Assembly (NCBI RefSeq): GCF_000734895.2
Contig: NZ_CP011382.1
Span: 310,001-374,000 of the forward strand
Reading direction: 5' to 3'
Origin: Calothrix sp. 336/3
Lineage (GTDB): Bacteria > Cyanobacteriota > Cyanobacteriia > Cyanobacteriales > Nostocaceae
Length of the DNA: 64,000 nucleotides
The notes under the pieces: generated by a model
What the model was told of the DNA's origin: nothing
Databases searched by the model: none
What the model saw: only the letters and a program-made list of their open reading frames with translations
Translations under genes and position numbers: made by a program
Shown here: piece by piece, positions 16,010 through 24,111 of the stretch
How positions within the stretch are numbered: position 1 is the first letter of the stretch
How the letters are laid out: the number at the start of each line of letters is the position of its first letter

Positions 16010-17848
16010 TCAAGGGCTAGGAAGAGTCCTCGACGAAAAAACACCACACACAACCCGAAAACCGATATCGTAGGCACCGGTGTCGGGGTCGTAGTTGCTG
16101 CGATTAGCAGAACGGCAAAGAGCAGGATTGTAGAGCCACGAACCACCGCGCAGCAGCCGGAAATGATTATCATTCTTACTATTTTCTATCCACGCACTGC
16201 CATCTGTTGGTGCCCCTTCATAATTGTCATGCCATTCGTCTGCACACCATTCCCATACGTTCCCGTGCATATCGCATAATCCAAAACCATTCGCTACACC
16301 AAAACTACCTACTTCTGTTGTTTCTCCTCTGTATGTTTCCTTTACTCCAGCACCATAGGTATATTCAGCGTTATAGTTAGCTAATTCTGATGTAATTGTT
16401 TCGCCAAAATGAAATGGGGTTGTTGTTCCTGCACGACAAGCGTATTCCCATTCTGCTTCGCTGGGGAGACGATAATTTTTACCTGTGTGTTGGGTGATGC
16501 GATCGCAAAACTCCACTGCATCAAACCAAGATACACGCTCAACTGGGCGATTTTCCCCTTTAAATCTAGATGGGTCAGATTTTAGTTCGCGGTTTACTTG
16601 TGGAAGAGAGGCTACAAATTTCCATTGTGCTTGGGTTACTGGATATTTACCCATGAAGAATGGGGGAACTGTGACTTCGTGTTGCGGACGTTCCGAGTCT
16701 CTGATACCTTCTTCGTTTTTCGATGCCCCCATCATAAAACTACCACCGGGTATCTGTACCATTTCTAGAGCAATTTCATTGCCTTCATTCTCTAAATATT
16801 CAATAAAACTATAAGCTATCTGAATATCGCGATTAATAATTAATTCCGTGTTGTCTCCTGATTTTTGAACTTCGATAGTTTTTACTTCAAATTCAAATAA
16901 TTGCAGGTTAATCTCTGGAGTTATTTCTGGGTTATTTTCACTTTCATATTCTCTTTCTTCTATGTTTTCCCCATCTTCGACAGTAATTGTGGCAATTTCA
17001 AAATTACAGGTTTGCAGGGGTGGAAAATTTTCTAAATTTAAAACTTTCTCTCCCGCAACGTTTTCCGTTCCCGAAGAAGGTTGCTGTGACAATCGCAGTT
17101 TTTCTCCAACAACTGGAAACAAGCTCAAACTAATCGCTGGTGAAAGTTCCAGCTCACCAACTTGATAGGAACGGTTTATTTCTGTCGCTGTAACGTCCTC
17201 TGGGGTTCGTAAAAGTTTTTGCACCAAATTTGCATATTCCAATAAACTTGGTTCTTCTTGCAATTGGGGTGCCAATTCTTCCGTAATCCTGGTTAACCTG
17301 GCAAGTTCGGCTCGAATTCCCAATTCATCGAGGTTTGCACCACTCACCCCGCTACTTACTTCTAGTAACCTGCGAGCAATTTCCTGGGCTGCTTGTTGGC
17401 ATTCGCGATCGCCCAAATATACCATTGCAGCCAAGCGTTGGGCTTCTAATTCCTGTTGCCGTTGACCTGGATTTAAACGACTCAAATAATTGACATAGCT
17501 GTATAAAACCTGGGCAACTTCGCGCATTCGTCGCTCTCCAAAGCGGGGATCGCTTTTCATTTGTTCCAGCAAATATCCCCGGACGTGGGTATCGATCGCG
17601 TACAGTTCGTACCCAACTTGGCTGCAAAAATCGGACAGCAATAAATCGACTTCCGCAACCCAAGGAACTTTCTCATTTCGCAAAAACTCATTGCGGAGAT
17701 AATTTACCAATTCTGGGGTCAAAACCAAAGGCAAAGCAGCATGATATGCCAGCGATCGATAGGATTCATCAAAACGACGCACAAATCGATCGACAGTTTG
17801 TTTTGCCTGCTGCCGTAATTCTTTGAGTTGTGGTGCGTCTGCTGCCAT
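16010..17848 (-). CDS. Helical-domain plus FGE-sulfatase protein, probable DGR target and component of a MoxR-vWA conflict operon
   Basis: 612 residues. Residues 1-~255 are a helix-rich domain of no family I can name (KQTVDRFVRRFDESYRSLAYHA; LLLSDFCSQVGYELYAIDTHVRGYLLEQ; REVAQVLYSYVNYLSRLNP). Residues ~255-355 are an acidic linker. Residues ~360-605 are an FGE-type domain (VQIPGGSFMMGA, GKYPVTQAQW, YRLPSEAEWEYACRAG, GLCDMHGNVWEWC, GFRVVC) closely similar to the 290-residue protein downstream. The final ~55 codons form variable region 2. It lies 6 bases after the vWA gene, so it is the last gene of the operon. It may be the diversified recognition component; that role is inference. Confidence 0.8.
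   Translation of the reverse strand: MAADAPQLKELRQQAKQTVDRFVRRFDESYRSLAYHAALPLVLTPELVNYLRNEFLRNEKVPWVAEVDLLLSDFCSQVGYELYAIDTHVRGYLLEQMKSDPRFGERRMREVAQVLYSYVNYLSRLNPGQRQQELEAQRLAAMVYLGDRECQQAAQEIARRLLEVSSGVSGANLDELGIRAELARLTRITEELAPQLQEEPSLLEYANLVQKLLRTPEDVTATEINRSYQVGELELSPAISLSLFPVVGEKLRLSQQPSSGTENVAGEKVLNLENFPPLQTCNFEIATITVEDGENIEEREYESENNPEITPEINLQLFEFEVKTIEVQKSGDNTELIINRDIQIAYSFIEYLENEGNEIALEMVQIPGGSFMMGASKNEEGIRDSERPQHEVTVPPFFMGKYPVTQAQWKFVASLPQVNRELKSDPSRFKGENRPVERVSWFDAVEFCDRITQHTGKNYRLPSEAEWEYACRAGTTTPFHFGETITSELANYNAEYTYGAGVKETYRGETTEVGSFGVANGFGLCDMHGNVWEWCADEWHDNYEGAPTDGSAWIENSKNDNHFRLLRGGSWLYNPALCRSANRSNYDPDTGAYDIGFRVVCGVFSSRTLPSP
16016..16185 (-). other. Putative DGR variable region 2
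   Basis: This is the counterpart of the region at 14421-14590. Coding-strand variable codons include CTC TAC AAT, GCT CTT, AGC AAC TAC and ACC GGT GCC TAC, all mostly NNC/NNT as expected from an AAC/AAT-rich template. The segments between them (for example coding GGTTTTCGGGTTGTGTGTGG) are identical to the partner. Similarity continues about 25 bases past the stop codon (AGTGCAAAAGTGTCAAGGG on the plus strand in both), then fades, marking the end of the duplicated or homing tract. Confidence 0.75.
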
Positions 17849-17854
17849 CCGATT

Positions 17855-18967
17855 CTAAAGTCCCCGCACAATATCGATCGCATTACTCAAGCCATTATTA
17901 TCCATTTCATACATCGGTATCAAATTCGCGATTATTTCGGCGGAACTGCCAATCCATCGGTCTTCTGGCATGGGGTTTAACCAAGCAATTAGGGATGAAT
18001 GCTGTTTTAATTTGGATAGGAAGCTCGTAGTGGCACGAATTCGTTTTAATTCCCGATATCCCCGTGCTGCTCCACCATCGCTAACAATCAAAATGCTGGT
18101 GCAATCGCTACAATTTGCCAATACGGTTTCTAGGGAAATTGGCTCTGTCAGGTAAACGTCTTTGTAGACATTGGCTGCGGGTACGTTGTGAAAATAAAAG
18201 ACATTAACCTGTTCCCGCTCCAGGCAACTTTCGTAAAGTGCAGTTTCGATTAAATCCCGCTCGAAACGATGAAACGGTGTCATCGAGCCATTTTGGTCGA
18301 GCAGCAACAATAAGCTGGCATCGTTACGTTCCTGCCGACGATAGACTGGAGCTAAGTAAAAACCCTGGTGAGTGACTTCATCGATGGTGGCATCAATATC
18401 AACCACATTTCGGGGACCATCAGCAACCAAACGACGCAGGTAGCGCCAATTATAAACGAGCGATCGCCGGGTAATTGGGTAATAGGTTTGAAATGGGGAT
18501 GTTTCCTCGTTTTCTGCGGGGGTAAAGGGTGCGCGAATTGGTAAGGATGAGAGTTGGGGTTCGGCTTTTGGTTCTAGGATTGATTGGGAAACTGGTGGTG
18601 GGGTAATTTCTGCTAGGGGATCGATTCGTTCTGGGGAAGATTCGATTTTGGTTGGTTGTCTTTCTGGGAGTTGTGGTGGGTTTTGCTGGGGGACGGGTAT
18701 TGATGCGATAACGGAAGACCAAATTGGCTCGAATTGTTCCTGCTGCGATCGATTGTGACACCACAATATTTTCAAGGTTTCGGCTAATTCTGCCGGGGTT
18801 TGTCCGAATCCTCCTGCGATCGCTTCTTTTGCTGCCAAAAGTTCTCCCACACCCAATTTAAAGTTTTTACTCCGCAAACTAATAAAAGTGCGGATAGTTA
18901 ATTCCTGGGGGTCGATCGGGGGAATGTTTTGTTCTGGATTTTGGAAGTCTGGATTAGAGGAACTCAT
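17855..18967 (-). CDS. vWA-domain protein of a MoxR-vWA system
   Basis: 370 residues. Residues 1-90 are helical, 90-160 a Pro/Ser/Glu-rich linker, and ~215-365 a von Willebrand A domain: LLLLLDQNGSMTPFHRFE, where D224-x-N226-G-S228 is a variant MIDAS (D-x-S-x-S usual), and ILIVSDGGAARG for the later Asp. The segment FYFHNVPAANVY lies between. vWA proteins bind metal-coordinated partners and typically work with MoxR AAA+ ATPases. The start ATG overlaps the MoxR gene end by 4 bases (18964-18967), and the FGE gene follows after 6 bases, so these three are translationally coupled. Confidence 0.82.
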   Translation of the reverse strand: MSSSNPDFQNPEQNIPPIDPQELTIRTFISLRSKNFKLGVGELLAAKEAIAGGFGQTPAELAETLKILWCHNRSQQEQFEPIWSSVIASIPVPQQNPPQLPERQPTKIESSPERIDPLAEITPPPVSQSILEPKAEPQLSSLPIRAPFTPAENEETSPFQTYYPITRRSLVYNWRYLRRLVADGPRNVVDIDATIDEVTHQGFYLAPVYRRQERNDASLLLLLDQNGSMTPFHRFERDLIETALYESCLEREQVNVFYFHNVPAANVYKDVYLTEPISLETVLANCSDCTSILIVSDGGAARGYRELKRIRATTSFLSKLKQHSSLIAWLNPMPEDRWIGSSAEIIANLIPMYEMDNNGLSNAIDIVRGL

Positions 18968-19923
18968 GGGGCTTTGGCATATTTTTTCCAGTCTTGCTGT
19001 AATTTGAATAATAATTCCCGATAGGGCAGCAATTTATCCTCTGCTAATTGTGCGGCATTATAGGGTTCGCTGCCAAATTGATGTAGCGCTGTCAACCAAT
19101 CTAGAAACTCGCTGGTTCCGGGTTTTTTGAAGAGTCCACCTTCATTCCATATATTTAAGAAGCGCTTAATTGCAGTTTGCATTAAATCACTTGTGGGTGG
19201 ATTTTCCTGGCAAATTTGGTAGTGCGATCGCACGATTTCCTGCAATAAATCGGCATCGTTGGGAAAGTCTAGATAATGATACAAGCAGCGACGCAAAAAT
19301 GGAGCGGGTAGGTTGCCTTTTTCCTTGTTGCTGGTAATAATTACAATCGGTCTGCAATCTATACGAGCATCGATAGGATTATTTGTGCGATTGGGATAGG
19401 TTGCTGTAATTGTTTCTCCAGTTTCTTTGATTGTAAATTCCCAAGGTTCGTCCAATACCGTCAGCAAATCGTTAGGAAAATCCAAATCCGCTTTATCGAT
19501 TTCATCAATTAACACGACTGCGGGACATTGTTCGAGCCGAAAAGCTTTACCCAAAGCGCCAAATGTTCGATAATCCTGGGGATTACTGGGATTGCGTGCA
19601 GATTGCGATTCTACTTTTTGGGTTTGTACGTCGTGTAACCGTAAAATTGCATCGTACTCGTAAAGTCCATCCACCGCTTTCGTCGTCGATCGTACATCCC
19701 AACGGTAGAGGGGTAATCCCAATTCGTAAGCAACAGCCGAAGCCAAACGAGTTTTACCGCATCCAGCATCACCTTCTAATAATAAGGGTCGCCGCAGGTA
19801 AATTGCTAAATTTACAGCCTTTTTTAATCCAGGAGACACCACATAGGGTTCGGGGTATTGGGGTGAATCTGGGTGGGGATTAGGCGATCGCTTTTCGGGG
19901 TTATTTTCAAAAATCAAACTCAT
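18964..19923 (-). CDS. MoxR-type AAA+ ATPase
   Basis: 319 residues. Walker A is GDAGCGKT (51-58), Walker B VLIDEID (137-143), and sensor 1 IVITSNKEK with downstream LRRCLYHYLDFP, matching the arginine-finger and sensor-2 region of MoxR proteins. The segment KAVDGLYEYDAILRLHDVQ is typical of the cyanobacterial type. MoxR ATPases remodel or activate partner proteins using ATP and usually pair with vWA proteins, here encoded by the overlapping next gene. The upstream STAND-like gene ends 19 bases before its start. It is the only gene in this operon with an evident intact NTPase site. Confidence 0.88.
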   Translation of the reverse strand: MSLIFENNPEKRSPNPHPDSPQYPEPYVVSPGLKKAVNLAIYLRRPLLLEGDAGCGKTRLASAVAYELGLPLYRWDVRSTTKAVDGLYEYDAILRLHDVQTQKVESQSARNPSNPQDYRTFGALGKAFRLEQCPAVVLIDEIDKADLDFPNDLLTVLDEPWEFTIKETGETITATYPNRTNNPIDARIDCRPIVIITSNKEKGNLPAPFLRRCLYHYLDFPNDADLLQEIVRSHYQICQENPPTSDLMQTAIKRFLNIWNEGGLFKKPGTSEFLDWLTALHQFGSEPYNAAQLAEDKLLPYRELLFKLQQDWKKYAKAP

Positions 19924-19942
19924 AATTTATTATTCAAGGCAA

Positions 19943-20920
19943 TTAACTCAATTTACTTCTCAATGCTTCACATATCAATTTGGGAGTACCACCACGACTG
20001 GAACGATGAATACTTTTAGACATTGATAAAATTTGATTTGTTGGCAGTCCTGAGTGTTTTTGTAACCAAGTATCGATATCTTGCTCGCTCCAATGTGATA
20101 AGGTAATTGGGAAAATTTGACTTTCGCTGAATTCTTCCCCATCGCAAAAAATGTCTAAGCCATTGCATTCTTCTAAATCATCTAAAATATAATCATCCGA
20201 ACTGACAAGGACGATAAATCTGACAAATCCAATTTTTTTATCATGACAGGTTTTTATTAAATTATTATTTAAAAATTTACAAAAATCATTTAATAGCCAA
20301 CAAAGAAATGAATCTTTCTTATCCAATAAATCAATTTTGTTTAGTTCGATAAAAATAATACTACCATTTTCGATCGAGTGATTTATTTTTTTGGAGATTG
20401 AATCATAATCATCCTTTGTGTGAATTGCTTCAATTCCTAGATGACCAGCTAGTGCTTGTAAAAAACCAACTTCATCTAAGCTTCCACCAATAGTAAAAGC
20501 TATTGGGTAATATTTTAAATCAGTCGTTTCTTCTTCTAGTATTTTCTTGATTTCTTTGCTAAATAGTTCTCCTGCCATATACAAACTATCATTAACAAAG
20601 AAAATAGCGTTACCATATTCTAAAAAATCTTCTAAAATATTTTCAATAATCTTTTTCTGTTTCTTAAAATCAATTTTAGATAATTTCTGTTCTATAGCAC
20701 AAAATCTTCGATTGAGGTTGGCTTCGTTTACTGAATCTTCCCCATATAATCTATTTTCTAAATTAGTTAATTTTTGTTGATAATCATCGAGTTTCCGTTT
20801 CAAGATGACTTTCTGTGCATCATCTATTGTTGAACGGTATTGTGTCGAACAGGCTTCCTCTTCCTTGATTAAATCAGCATATTCTAATGTAAGCTTTCTA
20901 CGCTCTGATTCAGATAGCAT
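19943..20920 (-). CDS. Effector-associated coiled coil plus degenerate STAND-like domain
   Basis: 325 residues. Residues ~5-60 (ADLIKEEEACSTQYRSTIDDAQKVILKRKLDDYQQKL) are clearly homologous to the C-terminus of the CHAT protein encoded just upstream. The remainder is alpha/beta: NAIFFVNDSLYMAGELF occupies the place of a P-loop but lacks G-x-x-x-x-G-K-[ST]; IIFIELNKIDLL resembles Walker B; FIVLVSSDDYILDD resembles a sensor strand; a small winged or helical end follows (WSEQDIDTWLQKH). This fits the inactive STAND-like proteins known from conflict operons. It is AT-richer than its neighbours. It starts 46 bases after the CHAT stop. Confidence 0.65.
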   Translation of the reverse strand: MLSESERRKLTLEYADLIKEEEACSTQYRSTIDDAQKVILKRKLDDYQQKLTNLENRLYGEDSVNEANLNRRFCAIEQKLSKIDFKKQKKIIENILEDFLEYGNAIFFVNDSLYMAGELFSKEIKKILEEETTDLKYYPIAFTIGGSLDEVGFLQALAGHLGIEAIHTKDDYDSISKKINHSIENGSIIFIELNKIDLLDKKDSFLCWLLNDFCKFLNNNLIKTCHDKKIGFVRFIVLVSSDDYILDDLEECNGLDIFCDGEEFSESQIFPITLSHWSEQDIDTWLQKHSGLPTNQILSMSKSIHRSSRGGTPKLICEALRSKLS

Positions 20921-20966
20921 TTTAATATATTTATCTCCTAATAATTACGTTATTTTTCTGCATATA

Positions 20967-22568
20967 TTAAATATTATTTATCTGATTTTCTAAATCATTT
21001 ATTTGATTATCTAACTTATCAATTTTCCTTTTTAAAACTATTTTTTGAGCATCGTCTATTGTCGAGCGATATTGGCTGTAAGAAGCATCTCTTTCTTCGT
21101 GTAAATCTGTGAGTTCATCTTGAAGACGCTGCTTTTGGCGTGATGTTTTCATGCTTGGTTGTTGCTGATTTTTTGTTTGTCCTACTTGATTTTGATTAGA
21201 TTGGTCTTGATGAAAATTACCTGTACTAGTTTGATAAGTTATGGTTTGGCGATCGCCTGACAAATTAAACAACTGTCCCCCCTGATTCTCCTCCCAGCGC
21301 AGATATAACACCGGACGATACCACTGATTACCCCCGATTCCCATCGCTTCCCGCGCTTGACTGACAGCAATCCCCAGAGAATTTTTTTGCCCCAAGGAGC
21401 GATAAAACTGTTCGGCAAACTTGGCAGCAGCAACAACGGATACAGAATACTGCATCGCCACCACCGCAGGAATACGTTGACCGATTAACCCCTGAGCGGT
21501 GCCATTAAATACCGACTCTCCTTCCAAAGTCATTGCCGATTGACAGGCACTCAACACCACCAAGCCAATCCCACCGGGTTTCTTTTCCCCATCCCCAGAA
21601 CTCGATTTACTCAGCAATACCGCCAATTCTTTGGCACTGACATAATCCGCTCCCCCTTTCCCATCCTCGAATACCAAATAACCACTAGCTTCGGGTAATT
21701 CTGTCCCACATTTACGGCAATTAGTTGTCTTATTCCCCTTATTCATGGCTTTACACTGGGGATTGGTGCAGCGTTTTCCATACAACCCATGTCCGTCGAA
21801 ATGGAGAACTTGGGGAGCGTCTTCTCCCCGATGCTCGGTTAAATAAGCTCTCAGTTTATCCGTTGTTGCTTCTGGCAATTGCACAAAATTAACCCGTCCT
21901 TCCCGACTAGCTGTTGCCAATCCCTGGCGAATTGCTCGGACTTCACTGTCGCCTAATTTACTCAATTCCAAATCAGCATCAGATGCGTTAGATGATAATA
22001 ATAATACATTAATCTTCTCTGTAGGAAGTAAGTTGGGGGCAATACTTTCGTAGGCTATGTAGCGGGAAATTGTGATGTTGCGATCGAGCAATAAAAAACC
22101 CCTGTCGTCGTGGAGCAATTCCCAAGGGTAATCGGCTAATCGTATGTCTGTTGTGGTATCTGAAAATTCTAATTGGATGTGGAGTTGGGTATTTTGTAGT
22201 TCGCTAATTCCCAGGGAGGTTAATAAAATATTTTTGACTTTACTATCTGCTGGAAACAAGGCTTGAAAAAGACTTTTACCAATATTAGCTAGATACTGGG
22301 GATGAAATTTAGTATGGTTTTCATCGAGAATCCCAACTACAGCCATCCATTCCCGTTCGTTTTCCTGGAAATACTGGGGATTAAAAGCGCTCATTTCCAA
22401 GCATCTGAGCAAAGTAGCTTTGTAATTTTTCTCTTGTGCTTGTTCTTGTGCGTTGGTGAACGCAACAAAAGGCAAAGACGATTCAATGTCTCCCTCACCT
22501 ACTCCTGAGGCTCTCACTTGAAATTTATTTCCACTCGTAGGGGAAAGGTATAATTTTAACGCTGCCAA
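20967..22568 (-). CDS. CHAT-domain (caspase-like) protease with zinc-ribbon insert and effector-associated tail
   Basis: 533 residues. The CHAT domain spans ~175-430: catalytic His260 in LHFDGHG and Cys342 in VLSACQSA, with WYRPVLYLRW near the end. Between them a four-Cys zinc-ribbon insert (C267-x4-C272 and C284-x2-C287) sits right after the catalytic His loop. Residues 1-170 contain the usual N-terminal strands (YPWELLHDDRGFLLLDR). A Gln/Asn-rich linker (435-480) leads to a coiled coil shared with the next protein (YSQYRSTIDDAQKIVLKRK). CHAT proteins are clan CD proteases used as effectors in conflict and cell-death systems; the target is unknown. It is the second gene of the operon. Confidence 0.88.
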   Translation of the reverse strand: MAALKLYLSPTSGNKFQVRASGVGEGDIESSLPFVAFTNAQEQAQEKNYKATLLRCLEMSAFNPQYFQENEREWMAVVGILDENHTKFHPQYLANIGKSLFQALFPADSKVKNILLTSLGISELQNTQLHIQLEFSDTTTDIRLADYPWELLHDDRGFLLLDRNITISRYIAYESIAPNLLPTEKINVLLLSSNASDADLELSKLGDSEVRAIRQGLATASREGRVNFVQLPEATTDKLRAYLTEHRGEDAPQVLHFDGHGLYGKRCTNPQCKAMNKGNKTTNCRKCGTELPEASGYLVFEDGKGGADYVSAKELAVLLSKSSSGDGEKKPGGIGLVVLSACQSAMTLEGESVFNGTAQGLIGQRIPAVVAMQYSVSVVAAAKFAEQFYRSLGQKNSLGIAVSQAREAMGIGGNQWYRPVLYLRWEENQGGQLFNLSGDRQTITYQTSTGNFHQDQSNQNQVGQTKNQQQPSMKTSRQKQRLQDELTDLHEERDASYSQYRSTIDDAQKIVLKRKIDKLDNQINDLENQINNI

Positions 22569-22614
22569 TTCCCGACTTCCTTACTACTTAAATTAATTTA
22601 TTCCACAGAGATAA

Positions 22615-22983
22615 TTAAATACCTGGGTCGTCATTTCCCTTAAGTATTCCTTCAACAGATGTATCCAAAAGTTTTTGCCATTTTTCCGGATTTTTCTGGT
22701 AGTAAGCCTTGAGAAGCTGTTCCTTTGTTAACAACGGCGATAGTTTGACCACTACTTTTTGCACATCATCGCGGCTGACTTTTCCCGATAGCTCGCCACC
22801 ACCGAATTGGAGAACGTTAATTTTTACGCCCCCACCACCTTCTTTTTTGACCGTGACTTGTAGTTCTAATTCTACGGAATCTACACTTAGTAGGGGTGTA
22901 TCATTTTCACTATTAGGGTAAGTAGTAAGTAGTTCTTTTTTTACTTGCTGGATAAATTCAGCCAGCCCTATTTCGCTTGACAT
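22615..22983 (-). CDS. Trypco2-like (trypsin-co-occurring) domain protein
   Basis: 122 residues. The N-terminus IGLAEFIQQVKKELLT, followed by VDSVELELQVTVKKEGGGGVKINVLQFGGG, matches the layout of trypco2 domains: a helix, the V-E-L-E-L-x-V strand, a Gly-rich turn and a K-x-N-V-L strand. Such small proteins accompany trypsin-like or CHAT proteases in conflict operons, perhaps as presenters or regulators. The remaining ~55 residues are helical and charged. It is the first gene of the minus-strand operon, with the CHAT gene 46 bases downstream. The divergent promoter region to the DUF3531 gene is under 90 bases. Confidence 0.72.
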   Translation of the reverse strand: MSSEIGLAEFIQQVKKELLTTYPNSENDTPLLSVDSVELELQVTVKKEGGGGVKINVLQFGGGELSGKVSRDDVQKVVVKLSPLLTKEQLLKAYYQKNPEKWQKLLDTSVEGILKGNDDPGI

Positions 22984-23066
22984 CTCAAAATCCTCAAAAA
23001 GTTAATCTCTGTGACAAACATTACTATTAGAATAATATCTGAATCATCCTTTATTTTTGAATGGGA

Positions 23067-23528
23067 ATGCACGTAGAGTTTCGTGAATTTAATCCTTTTG
23101 ATGTCTGGATTTGGCTCAAATTCAGTACGATTCCTTCTAAGCGAGAAAAGGAATATGTGGAAGAACTTTTCCACTCTTGGTTTTATCTAGGAAAATTAGG
23201 TGCATTCAACGCCGAAAATCTCCAGGTACAGGATACGGGGTTAGATATCAGCTACATGAATTATGATACAGACGCATACAATCGCAGTCTGGTAGCCCTG
23301 ATGCATAACATGGGAGAATTTGAGTATGAGGGAGAGTGGGGACGTTGTTGGTTTGACTTAGGTACAAGTGACGCGATCGCCATCGATATTCTCATCAATG
23401 GACTTACCCAACTGAGTCAGGAATATGTGACTATTGAACTGCTGTATCTGGGTGGTGAAAATGATGATTGGTCAACCGAAGATAGTGATAGCCGCCCCAC
23501 TTTCATGTACGATAATTTAGATAATTGA
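23067..23528 (+). CDS. DUF3531 family cyanobacterial protein
   Basis: 153 residues from ATG 23067 (MHVEFREFNPFDVWIWLKF); an in-frame ATG at 23061 would add two residues. The sequence SREKEYVEELFHSWFYLGKLGAFNAENLQVQ and the WFDLGTSDAIAIDILINGL segment are characteristic of this family, which is restricted to cyanobacteria and plastid lineages. No catalytic motif is evident; the fold is predicted alpha/beta. The Nudix gene begins 13 bases downstream and is probably co-transcribed. The function is not established. Confidence 0.8.
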   Translation: MHVEFREFNPFDVWIWLKFSTIPSKREKEYVEELFHSWFYLGKLGAFNAENLQVQDTGLDISYMNYDTDAYNRSLVALMHNMGEFEYEGEWGRCWFDLGTSDAIAIDILINGLTQLSQEYVTIELLYLGGENDDWSTEDSDSRPTFMYDNLDN

Positions 23529-23541
23529 ATTATATAGAAGT

Positions 23542-23970
23542 ATGTATAATCCAGCGCAAATTCGTGTCCTTGCTTTAGGACTAATTCGTGATGGTGATAA
23601 AATTTTTATCTCCGAAGGTTACGATCCCGTTAAACAACAGACATTTTATCGAGTTATGGGTGGTGGTGTGGACTTTGGTGAAACAAGTCTAGAAGCACTA
23701 CAAAGAGAATTTCAAGAAGAGATTCAAGCGGAATTAAAAAATATTCGTTACCTTGGTTGTTTAGAGAATATTTTCACTTTTAATGGCAATCCAGGTCATG
23801 AAATTATTCAATTGTATGAATGTGAATTTGTGGATAGCAAATTTTACCAGTTAGAAAGTCTCACCTTTGCGGAAGGAGAACGCGAAAAAACAGCCCTTTG
23901 GGTAGATATCAACAGATTTAAATCAGGGGAGTTGAAATTAGTACCAGATAATTTTACAGATTATCTCTAG
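23542..23970 (+). CDS. Nudix hydrolase
   Basis: 142 residues with a full Nudix box, GGGVDFGETSLEALQREFQEE (G-x5-E-x7-R-E-x2-E-E), near residue 38. It lacks additional domains. Family members cleave nucleoside diphosphates linked to another moiety, using Mg; the exact substrate cannot be read. IRVLALGLIRDGDKIFISEGYD is the first strand pair and QTFYRVMGGGVDFGE leads into the box. It follows the DUF3531 gene by 13 bases, suggesting one transcript, but no functional link is obvious. Confidence 0.88.
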   Translation: MYNPAQIRVLALGLIRDGDKIFISEGYDPVKQQTFYRVMGGGVDFGETSLEALQREFQEEIQAELKNIRYLGCLENIFTFNGNPGHEIIQLYECEFVDSKFYQLESLTFAEGEREKTALWVDINRFKSGELKLVPDNFTDYL

Positions 23971-24111
23971 TAATCAACCAAGCTAAAATTGTCGGGAGTA
24001 AGGAGTAATGAGTAGTCAAATTAATTTAACAGTCAACGTTTCCTTGATGGAATAGTAGGAAATAGTTCTTCCCGAAAATTCACTTCTAAAATCTCTAGAA
24101 AACAACTAGTT

